Positions 16,242 through 25,681 of a DNA stretch of 64,000 bases are shown here, one piece after another. The notes under the pieces are model-generated. The model made no database searches. It had not been told where the DNA came from and saw nothing but the letters and a program-made list of their open reading frames with translations. Origin of the DNA: CALBRZ01 sp964511065 (lineage in GTDB: Bacteria; Planctomycetota; Planctomycetia; Pirellulales; S012-138); the NCBI GenBank assembly GCA_964511065.1, contig CAZEEG010000001.1, positions 1 to 64,000 of the forward strand, given 5' to 3'. Every line of letters starts with the position of its first letter. Position 1 is the stretch's first letter. The translations under genes and the position numbers were made by a program.

Positions 16242-18735
16242 ATGAATTTCCCGCGTCATCCGCACAAGCTGCAAGCCACGTCGGCAGATACCTGGAGCCG
16301 TTGGCTCGACTTCTGGTTTCGCCTCGATTTGCGCTCGCTGGGGCTGTTTCGCATCCTGCTATCGGTCGTGTTGCTGTGGCAACTGCTGGAACGGTGGCCA
16401 TGGAGCGATGCGCTGTACACCTCGCAGGGATTGCTTCCGGCCAGCGAGTTGATGCGTGGTGGCGACTGGTTGGCCCAATGCTTCGACCTGTTCACCCTGA
16501 CGCTTAACCCGCTGACATGGCTGGACGCATGGCCTTGGGCGGTTAAAGCCTACCTGGTGGTGACGGCGGGTTGCTACCTGCTGTTGATGTTCGGCTATCG
16601 CACGCGCTTGGCCACGCTGCTATCCCTGCTGCTGTTTGCCTGGCTCTCCCACCGCAACCGGCACGTGATGATCGGGGCCGACTATGTCATGGCGGCGATG
16701 CTGGTTTGGTCGCTGCTGTTGCCGCTGGGAGCCCGGTTCTCTCTGGACGGTCTCCGGCAACGCATGCGTCAGGGAGTACCTCTCCCATCCGCAGCAAGCG
16801 ATGATCGCGGCCAGCCGCATCTTGCCGCTCCCAGCCAGACGCCCAGGACGATCGCGGCATTTGGGATCGTGCTTCAGATTGGCCTGGTCTACTTCTGCAC
16901 GGCTTACTTGAAGCAAGGGCCAACCTGGTGGCGCGACGGCACCGCCGTCTATTACACCCTGTACCTGGAACAGTCGATTTATGCACCAGCGGAATGGGTA
17001 CGCAACTGGCCGCTCCCGGTGTTGCAATGGCTCACCTGGGGAACGCTGGCGGTCGAGTTCGCCGCCCTGCCGATGCTGCTGATCCCGTTCTGGCAACCGC
17101 TGCTGCGGCGGCTCTGCATCATCGCACTCATCGGGCTGCACCTGGGCATTGCCGTGTTGCTGGATGCCGGGCTGTTCTCGTATACGATGATCGCTACGTT
17201 TGCCCTGCTGCTGTGCGACGGCGATTGGGAATGGTTGCGGCGCGTGCTGGCACCGCTTTCGCGCCCAGCGACTGTGTACTATGACGATAGTTGCGGCGTG
17301 TGCCACCGCAGTTGCCAGTTGCTGGCCATCGCCGATCGCTTCGGCAAGCTGTCGTTCATCGGCAGTTCCGATCGCGCCAACTACCGGCATTCCATCCCCG
17401 AGGGGCTCACGGAAAAAACGGTTGTGGTGTTCGATGACCGCACCGGCCGGCAATATACCAAGGCCCAAGCGGCGGCGGCCGTGTTCCGCGCATTGCCACT
17501 GCCGTTTCGGCTCTGGTGTTGGATCGGGTGGCCCGGCTTTCGCGTGATTGGTAACGCGGCCTATGACACCTTTGCCCGAAACCGTCACCTGGTTTCACAG
17601 TGGTTGGGGCTGACAGCCTGTGGGATTCCTCAACCACCCGCCACCGATGCAGCCTCGGCCAAGAACCAGGGGGCTGAATCCGCTGGCACGAACGCCCAGG
17701 CGGACCCCAGCGAGCTTCGCCAGCCGGGCTATATGCATAGGGCCATTGCCGTCCTGCTCCTGGTCGGCATGTTGACCGACTGCGTGTATTTCACGGTGTT
17801 CGTCGAGTCGACACCGTCGCTCACCGATCCGCGCAAGGAGTCAGAATGGGTTCGCCTGGTGGCGGCGCCATTTCGCCTGAGCGGGTGCTTGCAGCGGTGG
17901 AATATGTTTTCGCCCGATGCTAGCGCCAACGATCTATGGTGGGTGCTGGAGGTGGAGACGGCCGACGGCCGGCGGCTCAACGCCTTCAATCCTCGCCAGA
18001 AGTCCTCGTTCGAGCAGCCGCTGCGAACCCAGCGGATGTTCAACAGCGTGATGGGCGAATATTTCAAGCACGGCATGTTTGTCGAGGCCGATCCGGCTTC
18101 GGCCGAGTCGCAGATGGTGGCTCGCACGCTGCTGGAGTATTTTGCCCGGCAACTTCAAACCAAATGGGAGCAGCTTCAGCCCGCAAAAGTGCGCGTCTAC
18201 CGCATGCTCAAGCAGGCGCCCAATCCGCTACGGCCCGATGCGCACCGGATGAAGCTCATCCACAAGGTCGGGGAGCATGACATCGCAACTGGCCAGTTCG
18301 AGCCGGCGGACAAGTTCGCCTACGGCATCTTGTACCGCAGCGACGGTACCCGGTATCGCGAAGGTTCCGTCGAATGGAAAACCATGCTCGAACAGGGGCG
18401 CTGGCTCACCTACCGGCCCGATGGCAAAACGCTTTGGTCGGTTGTGACCGTGCGCGACGGCATTGTTGATGGACCGGCCACGGCCTGGGATGACGACAAC
18501 CTCCGCATGGTGGGTTACATGCGGGACGACAAGCACGACGGTTACTGGCGGATCTATCATCCCGATGGCTGGAAGTTCTCCGCCGGCCGGTTTCGCGATG
18601 GCAAGCGTGTCGGGGTCTGGGAAAAGTACTACCCGGGCGGGGGCCGGCAGCAGCAGTTGACATTTGTCGATGGCGTCGAGAATGGCCCCGCGATGAGTTG
18701 GTACGACAACGGCCAACCGTGGCGGCGCGGCGAAT
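16242..18735 (+). CDS. HTTM-DCC-MORN-like multidomain membrane protein (truncated by assembly gap)
   Basis: At least 831 residues, running into 100 N. Residues about 15-330 form a multi-pass HTTM module, the membrane fold related to vitamin K-dependent gamma-carboxylase, starting LRSLGLFRILLSVVLLWQLL. Residues about 342-440 form a DUF393/DCC thiol-oxidoreductase-like domain with YYDDSCGVCHRSC. A further membrane helix (AIAVLLLVGMLTDCVYFTVF) is near residue 500. Residues about 690-831 contain MORN-variant repeats (EGRW.TY..DG, HDGYWRIYHPDGW, RVGVWEKYYPGGG, ENGPAMSWYDNG). An HTTM-DCC pair suggests membrane redox chemistry, but the substrate is unknown. The 46 nt after the gap may encode its end, but the frame across the gap is unknowable. 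Confidence 0.88.
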
Positions 18736-18835
18736 NNNNNNNNNNNNNNNNNNNNNNNNNNNNNNNNNNNNNNNNNNNNNNNNNNNNNNNNNNNNNNNNN
18801 NNNNNNNNNNNNNNNNNNNNNNNNNNNNNNNNNNN
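18736..18835. other. assembly gap (100 N)
   Basis: Exactly 100 N, the conventional placeholder for a scaffold gap of unknown length. It interrupts the repeat-rich 3' end of the HTTM gene, and repeats there are a plausible cause of the gap. Confidence 0.98.
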
Positions 18836-18906
18836 GGATAGGGGGGAGCAAATCGTATATCTTTTAGCGATAGGACGTTGAAGCGCCGGCGTGCATTGAA
18901 ATCCGT

Positions 18907-18934
18907 TTGACAGAGCCAGGGGTGCGGATAGAAT
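18907..18934 (+). promoter_or_regulatory. sigma-70-like promoter for the tat genes
   Basis: TTGACA at 18907-18912 and TAGAAT at 18929-18934 are separated by 16 nt, a near-consensus pair. It lies about 205 nt upstream of the first tatA start, with no gene between. The leader would be long. Confidence 0.4.
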
Positions 18935-19139
18935 GCCAATGTTCGAGGGGCGTGGCGATGTGCCGCGTCCCAGCAGGTGGGTTGATCCCCCACGAGGCCC
19001 TGCCAACCACCTCAGCGGTAGCGCCCGCCTGTTTGGTCCCACCCGTGTTTCGCTGCGGCAGCCGGATGAACGGCCCACCATGCCTGCCAAGTGCCAGCGG
19101 CAGCAAACACCTGTTTGATCTTGGCTTTTGAGGTGTCCT

Positions 19140-19364
19140 ATGCCCGCCATCTTCGCAATGTTTGGCTTAGGCCCTGGAGAGCTGATGATCTTTGCCCTGA
19201 TTGTCCTGCTCTTGTTCGGCAACCGCCTCCCCAGCGTCATGCGTTCGCTGGGCAAGGGCGTGGTTGAGTTCAAGAAGGGAGTGTCGGGCGTGGATGAGGA
19301 ACCATCCGCCGAGCCATCGAACGAGCAAGCCGTAAAGGGGGATCATCAGAACTCGGCCACTTGA
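19140..19364 (+). CDS. tatA: TatA/E-family Sec-independent translocase protein (copy 1)
   Basis: A 74-residue TatA-type protein. A short N-terminal membrane helix (LGPGELMIFALIVLLLFG) is followed by the family hinge NRLPSVMRSLGKGVVEFKKG and an acidic, charged tail. TatA oligomers form the conduit of the twin-arginine translocase, which exports folded proteins. The ATG at 19140 is preceded by GAGGTG; a TTG four codons earlier is less likely. It is first of three tandem TatA-family genes. No tatC lies in the window. Confidence 0.9.
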   Translation: MPAIFAMFGLGPGELMIFALIVLLLFGNRLPSVMRSLGKGVVEFKKGVSGVDEEPSAEPSNEQAVKGDHQNSAT

Positions 19365-19522
19365 AACGGCGACCACGCGCCGGTGGCGTGAATTCTGAAT
19401 TGTTGGAGAGGGCCAGTCCGCAGCCTATGCGGAACTCGCTCCCTACTTGACTTACCCACCCCGGTTGGCCCCAGTCCGATTCCGGGCCGGTTTCTTTCAA
19501 TTGTCTGAAAGGACCGCCGATC

Positions 19523-19714
19523 ATGCACAGTCTCCCCCTTCTGGCCATCTTTGGTATTGGGCCGTGGCAGTTAGCGATCGTCGCCCTGGTGATGTTGCTG
19601 CTGTTTGGCAACCGGTTGCCCTCGGCGATGCGTAATCTGGGCCGCAGTGCCAAGGAATTCCGCGAAGGCCTGAACAGCTCGGACGACTCGCAGAACCAGG
19701 AGGCGATTTCATAA
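19523..19714 (+). CDS. tatA: TatA/E-family translocase protein (copy 2)
   Basis: A 63-residue TatA-type protein: membrane helix IGPWQLAIVALVMLLLFG, then NRLPSAMRNLGRSAKEFREG and a very short Ser/Asp/Gln tail. It shares the FGNRLPS.MR.LG block with copy 1 and is the shortest of the three. Its stop overlaps the start of copy 3 in a TAATG arrangement, so those two are translationally coupled. A TetR-like or other regulator is not adjacent. Confidence 0.9.
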   Translation: MHSLPLLAIFGIGPWQLAIVALVMLLLFGNRLPSAMRNLGRSAKEFREGLNSSDDSQNQEAIS

Positions 19715-20013
19715 TGACGGCTGCTACTCCCATCCTCGGATTCATCGGTGGTGTCGGTCCCACGGAGATGATCGTCGTGGGCATCATCGCCGTCTTGCTG
19801 TTTGGCAAGCGGTTGCCGGAAGTCGGCCGCTCGCTGGGCCGGGGCCTCACGGAATTCAAGAAAGGCATGCAGGGCATCGAGAACGAAATCCATGCCGCCA
19901 CGTCGGCGCCGGTCCGCTCCTACCAAAGCCCCAGTACCCACGACGAGCGGGACGAAGCCACGGCTCCCAAGTTCGAGCCGCCCCCTGCACATGACGAACC
20001 GCAAACCAGCTAA
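19714..20013 (+). CDS. tatA: TatA/B-family translocase protein (copy 3)
   Basis: A 99-residue protein. Membrane helix VGPTEMIVVGIIAVLLFG is followed by KRLPEVGRSLGRGLTEFKKG and a longer hydrophilic tail (EIHAATSAP... PPAHDEPQTS). The KRLPE.GRSLG block is the most canonical TatA of the three. The longer tail and the Glu in GPTE leave open that it does the TatB job. It overlaps copy 2 by one base. A strong terminator follows at 20098. Confidence 0.9.
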   Translation: MTAATPILGFIGGVGPTEMIVVGIIAVLLFGKRLPEVGRSLGRGLTEFKKGMQGIENEIHAATSAPVRSYQSPSTHDERDEATAPKFEPPPAHDEPQTS

Positions 20014-20097
20014 CCATAGCGACCATCAGACCACCGGCTGAGGGCCCGCCTGCGGGTTGATACGGCCCCTCGCTAGCGCGCAAAATGATCGAAACAC

Positions 20098-20142
20098 ACA
20101 GGGCGGTCCCTGCCACAGCGGCGGGGCCGCCCTGTTCTTTTG
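20098..20142 (+). terminator. rho-independent terminator after the tat genes
   Basis: A 13-bp stem with one G-T wobble pairs 20098-20110 with 20123-20135 across a 12-nt loop. It is followed by a T-rich tract (TTCTTTTGTTCTT). It lies 85 nt after the third tat gene, so the three genes probably end one transcript here. Confidence 0.75.
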
Positions 20143-20458
20143 TTCTTGTTGAAGTGCAGGCGTGCCCATCCAATGGCTCTTACAGGGGGGGACTGGCCAA
20201 TCTCACGGCGACGCAGCGTTTAACCACACTTCGCAGCGACCGCTCTCCTTCTTTCGGGCCGTTTTGTCGATTGGCCGCTGATCCAGTTGGAAAACGGTAG
20301 ACTTGTGGTACGAGCCCGCGCCATGACGGGACGTTTGTGCCGCTAACGTTCCATCGGCACCAACTTTCACGGGAATCGGCGCACCAGGCTCCTGCGGTTG
20401 TTAAACTTGCAGCGTGGCCGTGTGAACTTTTTCCCGATCTGAGTCGAGCGAAGTTGCG
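20143..20458. other. intergenic stretch before the amidohydrolase
   Basis: It follows the tat terminator and should contain the amidohydrolase promoter. Nothing further was recognised. Confidence 0.35.
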
Positions 20459-23400
20459 ATGCGAACCACCGCCGCCTGGTTCTGGAATTCGTGCCTGTTG
20501 GTCGCTGCCGTGTGTTGTGCCGTGGCGGTGCAACACGCACCTGCGCAAAACGGCTTCTCGCCAGCCGATGGGTTGCGCGACGGAACGCCCCGCGTGTTTG
20601 CGCTGCAAGGTGCTCGCGTAGTGGTTTCGCCCGATGTTGAAATCCCGTCCGGCACCGTGCTGATTCGCGACGGCGTGATCGCCGCGGCGGGCCGCAACGT
20701 GGACATCCCACCCGATGCCGTGGTGCGCGATTATAACGGCAAGACCATCTATGCCGGCTTGATCGACGCCTACAGCGAAACGGACGTACCGCAACCCAAG
20801 GGCGGCGGGTATTGGAATCCAGAGGTGCGGGCCCACGCTTCAGCGGCCGCCGTGTATTCGCCTTCCGAAAGCACCAACGCCGCGTACCGCAGCCAGGGCG
20901 TGACGGTGCGGCTGGTGGCCCCTAAGGATGGCATCATCCGCGGCACCAGCACGCTGGTCACCACGGGCAAGAACAATCCGGTGGTGCGCGATCGGGCAGC
21001 ACTGCACGTCAACCTGATTCCCAAGCGCGGCAACCGCGATCAGTATCCAGGTTCGCCGATGGGGGCAGTGGCCCTGGTGCGGCAGGCATTTATCGACGCC
21101 GACTGGCACCATCGGGCGTGGCAGGCATTCGAGTCCAGCGAGGAACCCGTTACCCGGCCCCAGCGCAGCGAAGCCTTGTCCGTCCTGGGGCCGTTTGCCG
21201 GCGGCCGCGAACTGGTGATTTTCGAGGCCCAGGACGAGCTGTACGCCATGCGGGCCGACCGGATCGCGCAGGAGTTCCAACTGAAAATCGCGCTGCGTGG
21301 CTCGGGGAACGAATATCGCCGCCTGGACGCGATCGCCGCGGCAGGTTGGCCGGTGATCGTACCGCTGAACTTTCCCAAGGCTCCCTATGTGAAAACGCCC
21401 GAGGCCGCCCTGGCGGCATCGCTCGAACGGCTATTGCATTGGGACCACGCCCCGGAGAACCCCGCCCGCCTGGCGGCGGCTGGCGTCCCCATTGCCTTCA
21501 CCGGGCATCAATTGCCCAAAGATGCCAAGTTTCTCGATCGCGTACGCGAGGCGGTTGAACGAGGGCTGCCGCGTAAGCAGGCCCTGGCCGCCCTCACGGT
21601 TGGCGCCGCCGAGATTTTCGGGGTGCAGCGAGAATTGGGCACCCTTGAAGCCGGCAAGGCTGCGCACCTGGTGGTCACCGATGGCGATCTGTTCGACCAG
21701 GATACCAAGGTGCTTGAAACCTGGGTCGATGGCGAACGATTCATCGTGGAATCCGGACCACAACTGGACGTTCGCGGCGATTGGGCCGTTACTTGGAGTG
21801 ATGCTACCGAGAAAGCGAACGAGGCCGTGCTCACCCTTGACGGCACCTTGGGCAAGCTCAGTGGCCGACTGAACATCGAAGGCATAGAAGCCAAGCTGGT
21901 CGAGGTGCAGCTTGAAAATTCCATTCTTTCAGCCCGACTGCCGGGAGAACTGCTCAAACAAACGGGGCAGGTTCAACTGACCGGCGCCGTGGCGGAAGCG
22001 GACGGCGATCAATTCACTTGGGTTGGCGCGCTGTTCTTGCCCGATGGCACGCGCCTGGCGGCAACCGCCAAGCGCAAGACCGAACCGGTTGTAGAGGCTC
22101 CGCCTTCGGAAGCCGACGCGGCCGACGACGCACCGGTGGAAGCCCCTGCTGTCGGCGACGACAAACTGGTACGGGCGCTGTTTCCCGTGAATTATCCGCT
22201 GGGGGCGTTTGGTCGCACGGCGCCGCCGGAAACGCATGAGTGGATCGTGTTTGAAGGTGGCACCGTATGGACCAGCGGGCCGCAGGGGGTGATTGAGAAC
22301 GGCGTGGTGGTGATTCACAAGGGCCGCATCCAAGCCGTAGGCAAGCCAGGCGAGGTGAAAGTGCCTCAGCAGGCGTTGGTGATCGATTGCCGCGGCAAGC
22401 ATCTCAGCCCCGGCTTGATCGACTGCCATTCACACATTGCCAGCGATGGCGGGATCAACGAGGCCACACAGTCGATTACGGCCGAAGTCCGTATCGGTGA
22501 CTTCATCGATCCCGACGACATCAACATTTACCGGCAATTGGCGGGCGGGCTGACAACATCGAATATCCTGCACGGTTCGGCCAACACCATCGGTGGCCAG
22601 AACCAGGTCATCAAACTCCGCTGGGGCAGCCTTCCGGAAGAAATGAAGTTCGCGGAAGCCCCCCAGGGGATCAAGTTCGCGTTGGGCGAGAACGTCAAGC
22701 AGAGCAATTGGGGCGAACGCTTTACCAGGCGTTACCCTCAAACCCGAATGGGCGTGGAACAGTTGGTCCGCGATGCGTTTGAAGCGGCCACCGAGTACCG
22801 CCGCCAGTGGGAAGCCTGGGAGGCCAAGCCGCAAGGGCTGCCGCCGCGCCGTGACCTGGAACTGGAAGCGCTCGCGGAGGTGCTGAGCGGCAAACGGCTG
22901 ATCCACTGCCACAGTTACCGGCAAGATGAGATTCTGGCGCTGCTCCGCACCTGCGAGGCGTACAACGTACGGATCGGCACGTTACAGCACATTCTGGAAG
23001 GTTACAAGTTGGCCGACGAGATTGCCCGGCATGGCGCGGGGGCATCGGCGTTCTCCGACTGGTGGGCCTACAAGTACGAGGTTTGGGATGCCATTCCCTA
23101 CAACGGCGCGCTGATGCACCGGCAAGGCGTGGTGGTATCGTTCAATTCCGACGATGCCGAACTGGCACGGCGGCTCAATGGCGAAGCGGCCAAGGCCGTC
23201 AAGTACGGCGATGTGCCGCCGATTGAGGCGCTTCAGTTCGTAACGCTCAACCCGGCCCGGCAACTGGGGATCGACCGCTGGGTTGGCTCGCTGGAAGCGG
23301 GCAAGCACGCGGACCTGGTCGTGTGGAGCGGCCCGCCGCTTTCCCCGTTGTCGTTATGTGAGCAAACCTGGATCGACGGGCGAAAGTTCTTCGACCGTAA

Positions 23401-23614
23401 AGAAGACCAGGCCGCCCAAGAACGCGTACAGTTGATGCGGGCGGCGCTGGTGCAGCGGATTCTCACCAGCCAGGCTCCCATGGCCAGCCTGGAAGAGGAT
23501 CAGCAATCCAGCGATACCCTCTGGCCCCGCGAGGATATCTACTGCCATCACCATGGGCACGCGCACGATGGCCATCACCATGGGGGCCATCAGCATGGCG
23601 GGCACGATCATTAG
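20459..23614 (+). CDS. exported tandem amidohydrolase with His-rich tail
   Basis: A 1051-residue protein with an N-terminal signal peptide (LLVAAVCCAVAVQHAPAQ). It contains two amidohydrolase-type halves. The first (about 45-435) keeps the beta-sandwich entry and exit strands (TIYAGLIDAYSETD, LEAGKAAHLVVTDGDLF), but has no HxH where metal ligands belong. The second (about 590-1005) has PGLIDCHSHI with HxH near residue 656, LIHCHSY, GTLQHILEGY, VSFNSDD and LEAGKHADLVVWSG, so it looks catalytic. The last 25 residues are almost all His and Gly and probably bind metal. It resembles imidazolonepropionase-like exported amidohydrolases; the substrate is unknown. Confidence 0.88.
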   Translation: MRTTAAWFWNSCLLVAAVCCAVAVQHAPAQNGFSPADGLRDGTPRVFALQGARVVVSPDVEIPSGTVLIRDGVIAAAGRNVDIPPDAVVRDYNGKTIYAGLIDAYSETDVPQPKGGGYWNPEVRAHASAAAVYSPSESTNAAYRSQGVTVRLVAPKDGIIRGTSTLVTTGKNNPVVRDRAALHVNLIPKRGNRDQYPGSPMGAVALVRQAFIDADWHHRAWQAFESSEEPVTRPQRSEALSVLGPFAGGRELVIFEAQDELYAMRADRIAQEFQLKIALRGSGNEYRRLDAIAAAGWPVIVPLNFPKAPYVKTPEAALAASLERLLHWDHAPENPARLAAAGVPIAFTGHQLPKDAKFLDRVREAVERGLPRKQALAALTVGAAEIFGVQRELGTLEAGKAAHLVVTDGDLFDQDTKVLETWVDGERFIVESGPQLDVRGDWAVTWSDATEKANEAVLTLDGTLGKLSGRLNIEGIEAKLVEVQLENSILSARLPGELLKQTGQVQLTGAVAEADGDQFTWVGALFLPDGTRLAATAKRKTEPVVEAPPSEADAADDAPVEAPAVGDDKLVRALFPVNYPLGAFGRTAPPETHEWIVFEGGTVWTSGPQGVIENGVVVIHKGRIQAVGKPGEVKVPQQALVIDCRGKHLSPGLIDCHSHIASDGGINEATQSITAEVRIGDFIDPDDINIYRQLAGGLTTSNILHGSANTIGGQNQVIKLRWGSLPEEMKFAEAPQGIKFALGENVKQSNWGERFTRRYPQTRMGVEQLVRDAFEAATEYRRQWEAWEAKPQGLPPRRDLELEALAEVLSGKRLIHCHSYRQDEILALLRTCEAYNVRIGTLQHILEGYKLADEIARHGAGASAFSDWWAYKYEVWDAIPYNGALMHRQGVVVSFNSDDAELARRLNGEAAKAVKYGDVPPIEALQFVTLNPARQLGIDRWVGSLEAGKHADLVVWSGPPLSPLSLCEQTWIDGRKFFDRKEDQAAQERVQLMRAALVQRILTSQAPMASLEEDQQSSDTLWPREDIYCHHHGHAHDGHHHGGHQHGGHDH

Positions 23615-23665
23615 ACGATCATCGGTCGATCGAGAAGGCGCTGCCCGTGGAAACGGCCCGGGGGA

Positions 23666-24703
23666 TCAGCGGCCCTCAGCCGATGCTGCCAGGGCCAGTG
23701 CGCCGTGCAACACCACTTCCTCGCCCAATGCTGCGGGAACGAGGCGATAACTTGCCGCCAGCGGTGGAAATACATACCTGGCGACGGCCTCCCGCAGGGG
23801 TCCCAGGAAAAGGGCTTCGCCCATCAGGGAGACCCCGCCGCCTAGGACAACCACCTCGGGCGCAAACAGGGTGATCACCTGCGCGATCGCCCAACCCAGT
23901 GCCGTTGTTGCCCGGTGCAAAACATCCAAGGCGATTTCGTTCCCGTCCCCCGCAGCTTGCGCGACCATCTTGGCGGTCAGTTGATCCACACGGCCATCGC
24001 ACCGTTCGAGCAGGTCAGCCGCATGTTCTTCCGCGGCTTCTTCGGCCTCGATGAGTTTCTGCCGGAGAACTTCTGGATCGGTCGGACGCTGATCGCCAAA
24101 CCAGGGACCAAGCCGGTGGGCGACCGGTTCGCTGAGATGCTCTTGGGCGGCCAGGGCGATTCCCCAGCCACTGGCGATCGATTCCACCGTGTGATCGGAC
24201 TGGTCCGCGGTGAGGCCGGGACGCAGGTGGCCGATTTCACACGCTGCCTGCCCGAAGCCGCGGTAGATTCGGCCCCGATCGATCAGCCCTCCCCCGACGC
24301 CGGAACCCACGGTGACATAAAAAACTGGGTTGGCTCCGGCGCCAGCCCCGCACGTGGCTTCCGCCAGCGCTGCCGTATCGGCATCGTTGGCGATGGCCGA
24401 TGGCAGTTGCAGCGACTGATCCAGCCATTTGCCGAGCTGAAAGCCGTTCCAGCCTTCAATCTGGTGGCTGCAAACGACTTGCCGGGCCGCAATATCAACC
24501 GGTCCGCCGAAACCGATGCCCACCGCCTGCACGTTATGGCGTTGGCACAGGGCCGGCGCGGTCCGGCGAATGGTGCGCAAGATGCCCTCGGCGCCTTCGG
24601 CAACGTCAACATCAAAGCGTTCCAATTCGACGAACGGTGCCCCGGCTTTTTCGCCAACGGCCAGTTGGAGCTTCGTTCCGCCGATTTCGATCGCGAGGAA
24701 CAT
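23666..24703 (-). CDS. ROK-family sugar kinase lacking the zinc motif
   Basis: A 345-residue ROK (repressor/ORF/kinase) protein without the DNA-binding domain. It has the phosphate loop IEIGGTKLQLAV at residues 5-16, GIGFGGPVD, and the catalytic Asp region NDADTAALAE. The usual CxCGxxGCxE zinc-binding motif after EIGH is absent; the segment reads EIGHLRPGLTADQSDHTVES. Glucokinase is the commonest activity of such proteins, but the missing zinc site makes the sugar uncertain. It lies downstream of the SIS isomerase gene on the same strand, and the two may act on related sugar phosphates. It converges with the amidohydrolase. Confidence 0.85.
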   Translation of the reverse strand: MFLAIEIGGTKLQLAVGEKAGAPFVELERFDVDVAEGAEGILRTIRRTAPALCQRHNVQAVGIGFGGPVDIAARQVVCSHQIEGWNGFQLGKWLDQSLQLPSAIANDADTAALAEATCGAGAGANPVFYVTVGSGVGGGLIDRGRIYRGFGQAACEIGHLRPGLTADQSDHTVESIASGWGIALAAQEHLSEPVAHRLGPWFGDQRPTDPEVLRQKLIEAEEAAEEHAADLLERCDGRVDQLTAKMVAQAAGDGNEIALDVLHRATTALGWAIAQVITLFAPEVVVLGGGVSLMGEALFLGPLREAVARYVFPPLAASYRLVPAALGEEVVLHGALALAASAEGR

Positions 24704-24893
24704 GGAGCTGCGCCGTGCTAGGGATGCCGAACGGGAAAATGCCGGAAAGGTTTACGAGGGCGCCGCGGCAGCGGCCGATGTTGGCGATCATTCAGCCGAT
24801 GGACGGCGAGCCCCGCGTGCCGCAGGTTGCTGTGACCAGTGCCTGCCGTGAATCTGTCAGCCGTAGCTTTGCATGCTGTTGGTCGTCCCCCCG

Positions 24894-25544
24894 TTACCCG
24901 GCCTGCCTGCGCAACAAGGCGGCGGTGTGCAGGCCGGCCGACTGGTATCGGCCCTCGCCATTGATCCGGGCAAAAACGTCGTTCAGCACCCAGTGGAAAA
25001 TTGCCAGGTGGATGCTTTCGACCATGCCCATATCGTCTAGCGGAACGTGCAGCCCAGCGGAGGCCAGATTCCGGAGCTTTCCGCCGGTGTAACCGGTCAT
25101 GCCGAAGGTTTTCAATCCGTGCCGGTTGGCCCAGTCGATGGCGTTGAGGACATTGGGGCTGTTGCCCGAGCCACTGATACCGATGGCCAAATCGCCTTCA
25201 CGGCCGTAGTTCATTAACTGCTGGACAAAAATCTGATCGTAGCCGCAGTCGTTGCCCACCGCGAGAATCCAGCCGAGGTTGTCGGTAAGGCTCATCACTT
25301 TGAGCCGCCGGCGGTTCTCGTCGCCCAGGTCGTCTTGCTTGAGGGAGCTCTTGCCGAGGTCTTCGCTCATGTGCGTGGCGGTGGTTCCGGAACCGCCGTT
25401 GCCGAAGATGTAGACGAAACGGTCATTTTCCCAGGCATCGAACAACCAATCGGCCAACTGCTGGATTTCGCCCTGGTCGACCCGCTCCAATTCCTCTTGA
25501 AAGCGGCGAATGTAGGCATCAATGGTCAAACTGGCTCCAAGCAT
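24894..25544 (-). CDS. SIS-domain protein, phosphoheptose isomerase-like
   Basis: A 216-residue SIS-domain protein. IFGNGGSGTTATHMSEDLGK (near residue 46), GISGSGNSPNVLNAIDWA and FGMTGYTGGKLRNLA follow the GmhA-type layout, where such enzymes isomerise sedoheptulose 7-phosphate or related sugar phosphates. The start at 25544 is favoured by GGGAGAGGAAG just upstream; an in-frame ATG at 25577 is possible. Since heptose LPS genes are not nearby, D-sedoheptulose isomerase activity is only a family guess. It lies upstream of the ROK kinase. Confidence 0.85.
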   Translation of the reverse strand: MLGASLTIDAYIRRFQEELERVDQGEIQQLADWLFDAWENDRFVYIFGNGGSGTTATHMSEDLGKSSLKQDDLGDENRRRLKVMSLTDNLGWILAVGNDCGYDQIFVQQLMNYGREGDLAIGISGSGNSPNVLNAIDWANRHGLKTFGMTGYTGGKLRNLASAGLHVPLDDMGMVESIHLAIFHWVLNDVFARINGEGRYQSAGLHTAALLRRQAG

Positions 25545-25681
25545 CTTCCTCTCCCTGGCAGTACGGCAAGCCTCCATGGTACGGGAAAGTAGTTTAACCG
25601 GCGGTGCCGTGAGAGGCTAGGCGAGGTGCGTTTCGCCCGGGTGGTGGGGAGGCTGGGGATGGAATGGGCCGCCGCGCTGGC

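Noticed and set aside
18836..18881. A short continuation of the HTTM gene after the N gap
   Set aside because: The frame across a gap of unknown length cannot be known, so the residues after it were not added to the gene.
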